From Bacillus sp. B15-48 (lineage in GTDB: Bacteria > Bacillota > Bacilli > Bacillales > Cytobacillaceae), in NCBI RefSeq assembly GCF_016879755.1, contig NZ_WOFU01000002.1, positions 678,024 through 742,023 on the forward strand: a stretch of 64,000 bases of DNA, in the 5' to 3' direction. This document shows, piece by piece, positions 57,053-64,000 of this stretch. Made by a program: the position numbers and the translations under genes. How positions within the stretch are numbered: the first letter of the stretch is position 1; every line of letters begins with the position of its first letter. The notes beneath the pieces are model-generated. The model saw only the letters and a list, made by a program, of their open reading frames with translations, did not search any database and had not been told where the DNA came from.

Positions 57053-58075
57053 CTAATTGATTGGGTAAGAAATTTCTTCTAATTTCTTAATAAAATAAAG
57101 AGCTTCTTCTGTCTCTCTTTCTATACTCCCATATTTATCCGCATACATTGCTAGTGAATCCTCATGACCATAGTAGCTGTTCGCTATAAAATGATATGCG
57201 GCCGCCCAAGCGCTTGCATCTTCCGGGTATGGATTAAATGGATAAATAAGAAAAAAATGCCTTTCGACCATACTTTTAATATTTTCGCATAAAACTGGAT
57301 CTTCATTTTCAAGCATTTTAGCAAGAGCTGCCGATACATCTTTTATTTTATCCAGTTCATGAATTTCGGGTAATTCTGAAGGGGTAAAAGATTGCTGCAA
57401 CTCAAATTTTTTCACTTCAAGCTGTTGGTTATAATCCTGCTCTCGCAAAATATTCAATAGCAACGATTTTTGGAACGGATGACCTTCTTCCGACTGAAGA
57501 TACTTCTTAACTTCTTGAATGTATGGACGAATATTCTCCTTTGCTAATCTAGCTGCTATCAGCATTTGATCCTTAGGGTCCTTATATGTAAATAAGCTAA
57601 GTCTTTCCCCTTCCGCCTCTTTTATGAATGCTTCATTCGCTTCCATATTGCTATGTTCCTCGACCATATTCCTGCTAAAATGCAAGAGCTTAGAAAAATG
57701 CTCGTATTTTTCCTTAGGGATTTCTTTCTCCTCGAGCAAGGCTTCTAACGTTGTCACGACCACATCATATTCACTCAATTGAATGAGAACCATGATATAT
57801 AGATCGACAACTTGAATATAATCTCCGATTCCTTTTTTTAACATTTCTTCTACTAAAGTTTTTGCTTCGGTTGATTGACCAGACTCGAAATAAGCGAGAA
57901 CAAGACCGATATAAGCCTCACTGTTCTCTGAGTCGAATGAGCGAATTTGTTCCAATAATTCGATGGCCTCCCGGAAGTTTTTTTCCTTGAGCCTTTCCAT
58001 TCCCCTTTCAAGTAGGCGCTTTTCAAGATCTGGAAACAGAATGATATTATCTTTATTTGTTTTCTGTTTTGTCAT
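57053..58075 (-). CDS. ysoA: YsoA-like TPR-repeat protein
   Basis: A 340-residue soluble protein. At least two tetratricopeptide-like helix pairs are evident (about 20-90, GMERLKEKNFREAIELLEQI then AYIGLVLAYFESGQSTEAKTLVEEM), followed by more helical sequence. Function unknown; TPR proteins usually mediate protein contacts. Position between tig and leuD matches B. subtilis ysoA. The ATG at 58075 follows AAGGCGGG; in-frame ATGs lie upstream at 58129, 58102 and 58093, so the exact start is uncertain. Confidence 0.82.
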   Translation of the reverse strand: MTKQKTNKDNIILFPDLEKRLLERGMERLKEKNFREAIELLEQIRSFDSENSEAYIGLVLAYFESGQSTEAKTLVEEMLKKGIGDYIQVVDLYIMVLIQLSEYDVVVTTLEALLEEKEIPKEKYEHFSKLLHFSRNMVEEHSNMEANEAFIKEAEGERLSLFTYKDPKDQMLIAARLAKENIRPYIQEVKKYLQSEEGHPFQKSLLLNILREQDYNQQLEVKKFELQQSFTPSELPEIHELDKIKDVSAALAKMLENEDPVLCENIKSMVERHFFLIYPFNPYPEDASAWAAAYHFIANSYYGHEDSLAMYADKYGSIERETEEALYFIKKLEEISYPIN

Positions 58076-58160
58076 GTACGATCCCGCCTTCATCCTTTTC
58101 ATCAAGCTAGAGTTTGCATTTGCTTTCAATTAGCTTTTTTTCGTTAGTTTAGCATGAAAT

Positions 58161-58206
58161 CTCAAAAAAACAAAAAGATTCACAGCCAAATGGCCGTAAA
58201 TCTTTT
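58161..58206 (-). terminator. Terminator after leuD
   Basis: AAAGATTTACGGCCA pairs with TGGCTGTGAATCTTT (G-T pairs and a mismatch), followed by TTGTTTTTTTG on the minus strand. It marks the end of the ilv-leu operon. Confidence 0.75.
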
Positions 58207-58787
58207 TAACGTGATTGTTCATATTTTGTTATTTGTTCGTCTAGCTGCAAAGTTAATTCAATTTCATCCCATCCATTTATAAGCATCTTTTGCCAATATG
58301 GGGTGATATCAAATTCTGCTTTGAACCCATCTGAATCTGTTACAGTTTTATCTTCCACTGAAACAGTCAGCTCATACGGTTGATTTTGTGTCTTTTTAAG
58401 TAAATATTGGATTTCTTCATCTGTTAATGCAACTGGAAGCATCCCATTTTTCAAACAATTTTGCTTAAAGATATCTGCAAATGAGGGAGCGATAATTACT
58501 TGGAAGCCATAATCTTGTAGCGCCCATGGAGCATGTTCCCTCGACGAACCACAGCCAAAGTTTTCATTAGCAACGAGGAGTGTTGCTCCTTCGTTTTCTG
58601 GACGGTTCAATTCAAACTCAGGGTTCGGTGTTCCATCTGAAAGGAAACGCCAATCGTAAAAAAGGAATTGCCCAAAACCTGTTTTTTCAGTGCGTTTCAA
58701 AAACTGCTTCGGAATAATTTGATCTGTGTCGACGTTGACCCTGTCCATACCAGCCGCTTTTCCGCGAAATGTAGTTAGCCCTGCCAT
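58206..58787 (-). CDS. leuD: 3-isopropylmalate dehydratase small subunit LeuD
   Basis: LeuD and LeuC isomerise 2- to 3-isopropylmalate in leucine synthesis. The 193-residue swivel-domain protein has NVDTDQIIPKQFLKR near the N-terminus, the NFGCGSSREHAPWAL motif at about 71-85, and PSFADIFKQNCLKNG. The ATG at 58787 with AGGAGAGG upstream is chosen; the in-frame ATG at 58805 lies 5' of that ribosome site. Confidence 0.97.
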   Translation of the reverse strand: MAGLTTFRGKAAGMDRVNVDTDQIIPKQFLKRTEKTGFGQFLFYDWRFLSDGTPNPEFELNRPENEGATLLVANENFGCGSSREHAPWALQDYGFQVIIAPSFADIFKQNCLKNGMLPVALTDEEIQYLLKKTQNQPYELTVSVEDKTVTDSDGFKAEFDITPYWQKMLINGWDEIELTLQLDEQITKYEQSR

Positions 58788-58826
58788 TGTCACCTCTCCT
58801 TTCATGTTCTTCCTTGCTTACATTTA

Positions 58827-60239
58827 CTAAACCAATTCAGCAGTTTCTATGTTGCGTACGTCCACGAAATGACCGTGAACGGCAGCAGCCGCTGCCATCG
58901 CCGGACTAACAAGATGTGTTCTCGCTCCAGCTCCTTGGCGCCCTTCAAAGTTTCTGTTTGACGTCGATGCACAATGCTCTCCTGCAGGGACGACATCCGC
59001 GTTCATGCTTAAACACATGCTACAGCCAGACTCTCTCCATTCAAAACCTGCTTCTAAGAAGATTTTATCAAGCCCTTCTGCTTCGGCCTCCATTTTAACT
59101 GTTTGTGAACCTGGAACAACAATTGCTTGTACACCTTGTTGTACCTTTCTACCTTTTGCCACAGCTGCAGCTTTTCGTAAATCTTCTAAACGTGAGTTTG
59201 TACAAGAACCGATGAAAACTTTTTGAATGTTAATATCACTTATTTTTTGGCCTTCGGTAAAGTCCATATAAGTTAGCGCGCTCTCGACTGCTCTTCTATC
59301 ATTTTCATTTTTACTCTCGCTTAAGTACGGGACTCTCCCGGTAACAGGAGCAGTTTGTCCTGGGTTTGTACCCCAACTCACCATCGGTGTAATTTCGCTA
59401 CCATCAATATAAATTTCTTGATCGTAAACAGCACCTTCATCTGATGCAAGGGCCTTCCATTTTTCAGCCAATGCTTCAAATTCTGGACCGTCTGGAACAT
59501 ATTGTCGGCCACGCAAATATTCAACGGTTGTATCATCAGGTGCTACAAGGCCCGCTCTTGCTCCACCTTCAATTGACATATTACATACGGTCATGCGTTC
59601 TTCCATCGTCATATTTCGAATGACTTCCCCACAATATTCGATAATATGTCCAGTTCCAAAATTCACACCGTGTTTTGCAAGCACATAGAGGATTACATCT
59701 TTAGAAAGTACTCCTTGTCCTAGCTCTCCATCAATTTGTACTTTTAGTGTTTTCGGCTTTGATTGCCAGATCGTTTGTGTCGCTAATACATGCTCTACTT
59801 CACTTGTTCCGATTCCAAACGCCAACGCTCCGAATGCACCATGCGTGGATGTATGGCTATCTCCGCAAACAATCGTTTTCCCTGGCTGTGTTAAGCCCAG
59901 TTCTGGACCGATAACATGGACGATTCCTTGATTTGGACTATTTAAATCCGCTAACTCGATGCCGTAATCTTCACAATTCGTTCTTAATGTGTCCATTTGT
60001 TTTTTAGCAACTGGGTCTGTTATGTTCATCCGATTAATCGTCGGTACATTATGATCCACTGTTGCGAACGTCAAATCTGGCCTTCTCACTTTCCGATTTT
60101 TCATTCTTAATCCAGAGAAAGCTTGTGGAGACGTAACTTCATGAACTAAATGAAGATCAATATAGAGAAGGTCTGGTTTCCCTTCTTCTTGATGAACAAT
60201 ATGATTTTCCCAAAGCTTATCAATAATCGTTTTCACCAT
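58827..60239 (-). CDS. leuC: 3-isopropylmalate dehydratase large subunit LeuC
   Basis: The 470-residue aconitase-family subunit carries the 4Fe-4S ligands C347 region ([14 protein letters not shown]) and the GCSMCLSMN pair (about 407-410), plus [14 protein letters not shown]. It acts with LeuD, 39 bases downstream. Its substrate, 2-isopropylmalate, comes from LeuA, whose gene is not intact in this operon. Confidence 0.97.
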   Translation of the reverse strand: MVKTIIDKLWENHIVHQEEGKPDLLYIDLHLVHEVTSPQAFSGLRMKNRKVRRPDLTFATVDHNVPTINRMNITDPVAKKQMDTLRTNCEDYGIELADLNSPNQGIVHVIGPELGLTQPGKTIVCGDSHTSTHGAFGALAFGIGTSEVEHVLATQTIWQSKPKTLKVQIDGELGQGVLSKDVILYVLAKHGVNFGTGHIIEYCGEVIRNMTMEERMTVCNMSIEGGARAGLVAPDDTTVEYLRGRQYVPDGPEFEALAEKWKALASDEGAVYDQEIYIDGSEITPMVSWGTNPGQTAPVTGRVPYLSESKNENDRRAVESALTYMDFTEGQKISDINIQKVFIGSCTNSRLEDLRKAAAVAKGRKVQQGVQAIVVPGSQTVKMEAEAEGLDKIFLEAGFEWRESGCSMCLSMNADVVPAGEHCASTSNRNFEGRQGAGARTHLVSPAMAAAAAVHGHFVDVRNIETAELV

Positions 60240-60256
60240 TTTTCCCCCTCCTCTTT

Positions 60257-61366
60257 TTAAGAATTATTGTTCATTTTATTTAAAGTTGCTTGATTTTCAA
60301 GAATCGTTGCCTTGATTTCCTCAATCATTTCATTTGTACCAATTGCTTTCTTCCCATTGGCAATATCACTTGTTCTACTACCAGACTCCAAAACTTGTCT
60401 TACCGCAGATTCGATTGCTTCAGCTTCTTTATCTAGACCAAAGGATGTTTTTAACATCATCGCAGCAGATAATATCATCGCAACAGGATTCGCAATATTC
60501 TTCCCTTCAATATCAGGAGCCGAACCGTGGATCGGTTCATAAAGATTTGGACCCTCTACGGAAATGCTTGCTGAAGGTAGCATCCCTAATGAGCCTGTTA
60601 AGACAGATGCCTCATCACTTAAAATGTCACCAAACATATTTTCGGTTACGAGCACATCAAATTGCTTCGGATTTTTAATTAACTGCATAGCAGCGTTATC
60701 AACAAGCATATGCTCTACCTTTACTTCAGGAAAGTCCTTTGCCACTTCCTCAGCTGTTTCCCGCCATACTCTGCTTGATTCTAATACATTTGCTTTATCA
60801 ACAGAGGTTACTTTTTTTCCCCGCTTTTCAGCAAGTTCAAAGGCAAGTCGGATAATTCGTTCAATCTCCGACTTCTTATAGGAAAGAGTATCAACAACAC
60901 CATCTTCCCCATCAACTTGTCTTCTTTCACTAGGTTTTCCGAAGTATAGGCCGCCAGTAAGTTCTCTGACAACTAGCATATCAGCACCTTCAATGATTTC
61001 CGGACGAAGCGGGGAGTTTTCTGCTGTTGCAGCATAATAACTGACAGGTCTTAAATTAGCATAAAGGTTCAACTCTTTCCTGATGCGAAGAAGTCCTTTT
61101 TCTGGACGAAGATCACCCGGAAGATTTTCCCATTTCGGACCACCAACTGCTCCTAGAAGAACAGCGTCACTGTTCTTACAAACTTCAATTGTCTCATCTG
61201 GGAGCGGGGTTTCAAATTCATCAATTGCTCCTCCCCCAATGCTTGCATAATTAAAAGTAAATTGATGGCCAAACCGTTCTCCAACCGCATTTAGTACGCT
61301 TACGGCACCTCGGGTTACCTCCTTCCCGATGCCATCTCCCGGCAAGACTGCAATCGTCTTTTTCAT
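60257..61366 (-). CDS. leuB: 3-isopropylmalate dehydrogenase LeuB
   Basis: LeuB oxidatively decarboxylates 3-isopropylmalate with NAD. The 369-residue product starts [21 protein letters not shown], has [12 protein letters not shown], the metal-binding [25 protein letters not shown], and [14 protein letters not shown] near the NAD site. First leu gene after the leuA scar. Ribosome site GGAGGG before the ATG. Confidence 0.97.
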   Translation of the reverse strand: MKKTIAVLPGDGIGKEVTRGAVSVLNAVGERFGHQFTFNYASIGGGAIDEFETPLPDETIEVCKNSDAVLLGAVGGPKWENLPGDLRPEKGLLRIRKELNLYANLRPVSYYAATAENSPLRPEIIEGADMLVVRELTGGLYFGKPSERRQVDGEDGVVDTLSYKKSEIERIIRLAFELAEKRGKKVTSVDKANVLESSRVWRETAEEVAKDFPEVKVEHMLVDNAAMQLIKNPKQFDVLVTENMFGDILSDEASVLTGSLGMLPSASISVEGPNLYEPIHGSAPDIEGKNIANPVAMILSAAMMLKTSFGLDKEAEAIESAVRQVLESGSRTSDIANGKKAIGTNEMIEEIKATILENQATLNKMNNNS

Positions 61367-61653
61367 GAGTTTCCCTCCATTATGATCAAATAAAATATTT
61401 ATTAAGAGCTAATTCAGGACTGTCATTCATCTATATCACACGGATTTATGCACTTATATACGCTTTTTGGCAGAGGCCTTTAAGAATAGTCGCTAAATTG
61501 GCGAGTCCCTTAAGGGCGAAGACATAGGCGGAGTAGCGCGTAGCCCGGTTGCATTCAAAATATAATAGTTTAAAAGATATGTTCACACATATTTGTATTA
61601 TAAAGGGCTTAAATACTCCGGCCCTGAAAATGTTGCTACCTGAATCTCTTCGT
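61367..61653. other. Non-coding scar between leuB and the leuA remnant
   Basis: This replaces the body of leuA. It contains the degenerate repeat element (61489-61556) and a weak hairpin AGGGC/GCCCT (61602-61625). The only ORF across it is off-frame relative to LeuA and looks random. No promoter for leuB was identified with confidence. Confidence 0.65.
61489..61556. repeat. Interspersed repeat element, copy B
   Basis: CGCTAAATTGGCGAG, then CCCTTAAGGGCGAAGACATAGGCGGAGTAGC, matches copy A at 10515-10583 over about 45 bases with a few changes and short gaps. Its hairpin arms are diverged compared with copy A. Confidence 0.6.
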
Positions 61654-61734
61654 TCATGAATTATAAGTAGAAGCAGCTGGAAATCCTGCTTCAATAATAT
61701 CCACATTTACCTTTTCCAGCTGCTTAGCAGTTTT
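61654..61734 (-). pseudogene. leuA: Remnant of leuA (2-isopropylmalate synthase)
   Basis: On the minus strand 26 codons lie between TAA (61737-61735) and TGA (61656-61654). They encode KTAKQLEKVNVDIIEAG followed by FPAASTYNS. This matches the LeuA N-terminal block around residues 28-50, which reads QLERLRVDIIEAGFPASS in B. subtilis as I recall it. It sits exactly where leuA belongs, between ilvC and leuB. The remaining roughly 480 codons are gone, so this is a deletion scar and not a functional gene. Confidence 0.85.
61671..61725 (-). other. 13-bp inverted repeat within the leuA remnant
   Basis: AAGCAGCTGGAAA (61671-61683) and its exact complement (61713-61725) flank 29 bases. As RNA it would form a stable stem 75 bases after the ilvC stop. 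No T run follows, so it is not a standard terminator. It may protect or process the 3' end of ilvC mRNA. Confidence 0.55.
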
Positions 61735-61800
61735 TTACTTTTTAAATTGTAAAGGTTGATTTCTTATCACTCTTCTTAGCTTTAAAGCATTCCGAAAATC

Positions 61801-62826
<1,026 letters not shown>

Positions 62827-62894
62827 TTATCTCTCCCTTTAGTTGTTTTTCAGCATTTAGTGCTTTTATTATTTTACAATAGTTTGGAATGATT

Positions 62895-63410
62895 TTAAAC
62901 TATTGAAAAATTTTTATTTTGATTTGTTCGTTGGCTGCTTCGTGGGAAAGCTGTTGCTCCTGTACGAGCCATTTCTTTAATCCCATATGGTTTGACAAGT
63001 GCAACAAAGGCCTCGATTTTGTCTGATTCACCTGTAATTTGAATAATCAGACTATCCTTCCCGACATCGATAACAGATGCACGAAATGGCTCGATTAAAG
63101 AGTATATTTCATTTCGTGTTTGGGGTGGAGCTTGAACTTTAATTAGTGCTAACTCACGAGCTACGACCGCCTGTTCACTAATATCAGCTACTTTTAATAC
63201 ATCTATTTGCTTATTGAGTTGTTTTGTAATCTGTTCGATGATTCGATCATTGTCTACATGAACAACACAAGTGATTCTTGAGATTCCTTCCTGTTCTGTG
63301 TGTCCAACGGATATGCTTTCAATATTATAGTTCCGTTTAGAAAACAAGTTGGTAATCCTGTTTAACACCCCAGGCCGGTTTAAAACAGTTAGCGTAATGA
63401 TTCGTTTCAT
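62895..63410 (-). CDS. ilvN: Acetolactate synthase small (regulatory) subunit IlvN/IlvH
   Basis: The regulatory subunit activates IlvB and confers valine feedback. The 171-residue product has an N-terminal ACT domain (about 2-75, [29 protein letters not shown]) and the C-terminal ALS_ss_C domain (about 83-157, [26 protein letters not shown]). Its start overlaps the ilvB stop by 4 bases. Called ilvH in B. subtilis. Confidence 0.96.
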   Translation of the reverse strand: MKRIITLTVLNRPGVLNRITNLFSKRNYNIESISVGHTEQEGISRITCVVHVDNDRIIEQITKQLNKQIDVLKVADISEQAVVARELALIKVQAPPQTRNEIYSLIEPFRASVIDVGKDSLIIQITGESDKIEAFVALVKPYGIKEMARTGATAFPRSSQRTNQNKNFSIV

Positions 63411-64000
63411 TTTTTCACCCCCACCATTTCTTGATGCCCTTTTCCAGGTGCAATCATTGGATACACATTCTCCTTGCTATCAATTCGGAAATCAAGAAGA
63501 ACAGGTTCTCGGTCGTTCATCACTTTTGTTAAAATGCTTTCTGCTTCCGTTTCTGAAGTGACTTCATATCCTTTGATTCCATATGCTTCCGCTAATTTTA
63601 CGAAGGAAGGCTGAACAGAAATCTTGCTATGTGAGTATCGTTCCTGATGAAATAACTCTTGCCACTGCCTTACCATTCCAAGTGAATGGTTGTTAAAAAT
63701 ACAGATTGTTACCGGTAGATTAAATTCTTTAATCACAGCTAGTTCTTGTGACGACATTTGAAACCCTGCATCCCCAATCACAGCTACTACACGAGCAGAA
63801 GGTTGTGCGAACTGAGCACCGATTGCAGCTGGAAGCCCGAAGCCCATCGTGCCAAGACCACCCGAGGTAACTAAAGTGTTTGGCTTTTTCAACGGATAAT
63901 ATTGAGCCGCCCACATTTGATGTTGCCCAACATCTGTTACAACGATTGCCTCTCCGTTTGATTTTTCATATAGCAATTCCATTACCTTCTGTGGTTTAAG
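63407..64000 (-). CDS. ilvB: Acetolactate synthase large subunit IlvB (3' part only)
   Basis: The C-terminal 197 codons of the thiamine-diphosphate enzyme that forms acetolactate or acetohydroxybutyrate. Visible are [13 protein letters not shown], the [18 protein letters not shown] block, and the ThDP/Mg motif running from GDAGFQM to [12 protein letters not shown]. The frame is open to the window's right edge (six codons lie upstream of the first Met), so this is a truncation by the window. It starts the ilvB-ilvN-ilvC-leu operon; the promoter and any T-box are outside. Confidence 0.96.
   Translation of the reverse strand, partial: LKPQKVMELLYEKSNGEAIVVTDVGQHQMWAAQYYPLKKPNTLVTSGGLGTMGFGLPAAIGAQFAQPSARVVAVIGDAGFQMSSQELAVIKEFNLPVTICIFNNHSLGMVRQWQELFHQERYSHSKISVQPSFVKLAEAYGIKGYEVTSETEAESILTKVMNDREPVLLDFRIDSKENVYPMIAPGKGHQEMVGVKK

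Noticed and set aside
61446-61706. 86-codon minus-strand ORF between leuB and ilvC
   Set aside because: It spans the leuA remnant in a different frame and the repeat element, has no ribosome site and no recognisable domain.
61788-61800. CodY-box-like sequence at the ilvC end
   Set aside because: The GATTTTCGGAATGC stretch misses the consensus AATTTTCWGAAAATT at several positions and lies downstream of ilvC; likely chance in AT-rich sequence.

Overview
The window comes from a spore-forming member of the Bacillaceae. Gene order follows the Bacillus subtilis safA-nad-phe-obg-spo0B-rpmA-spoIVF-min-mre-radC-maf-spoIIB-folC-valS-spoVID-hem-lon-clpX-tig-leu-ilv segment almost gene for gene, and sporulation genes (safA, spo0B, spoIVFAB, spoIIB, ysxE, spoVID) are scattered through it. 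Base composition is moderately AT-rich. Nearly every gene is on the minus strand; only nifS, niaR, a small membrane ORF and ysxD are on the plus strand. The species cannot be fixed from the sequence. An RNase E/G gene next to rplU and a full type IV pilus cluster in the comC position set it apart from B. subtilis.

Layout, left to right. 1-1465: 5' part of safA, with a repeat-rich tail running off the window. 1.6-7.0 kb: NAD synthesis (nadA-nadC-nadB) divergent from nifS-niaR, with an operator-like palindrome between them. 7.1-9.8 kb: pheA, pheB, obg. 9.9-11.8 kb: spo0B, then rpmA-prp-rplU with an L21 leader. 11.8-15.0 kb: rng, spoIVFB, spoIVFA. 15.0-15.7 kb: a non-coding stretch with seven short repeats, six of them spaced 41-42 bp apart. 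15.7-21.3 kb: minD-minC, mreD-mreC-mreB, radC, maf. 21.5-34.6 kb: spoIIB and a type IV pilus locus in two transcription units: minor prepilins, then membrane protein-VanW/G5-pilB-pilT-pilC-pilin-prepilin peptidase-pilM-pilN-pilO. 34.8-39.2 kb: folC and valS with a T-box leader. 39.4-41.9 kb: small membrane ORF, ysxE, spoVID. 42.0-48.2 kb: hemAXCDBL. 48.5-57 kb: ysxD, ysxC, lonA, lonB, clpX, tig. 57-64 kb: a TPR protein (ysoA), leuD-leuC-leuB, ilvC, ilvN and the 3' part of ilvB.

The most notable points are these. (1) leuA is missing from the ilv-leu operon: between ilvC and leuB only a 26-codon fragment of the LeuA N-terminus survives, between stop codons, beside a repeat element that also occurs downstream of rpmA. 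(2) A complete Gram-positive type IV pilus system, with a PilT retraction ATPase and a large GspK-like minor prepilin, sits where B. subtilis has only comC. (3) A repeat array lies between spoIVFA and minD, phased at about four DNA helical turns. (4) An RNase E/G gene lies directly behind a terminator with no room for its own promoter.

Functionally the segment joins cofactor and amino-acid supply (NAD, Phe, Leu/Ile/Val, heme, folate), shape and division (mre, min), spore coat assembly (the SafA/SpoVID pair), pro-sigma-K processing (SpoIVFA/FB), protein quality control (Tig, ClpX, LonA, LonB) and a surface pilus.
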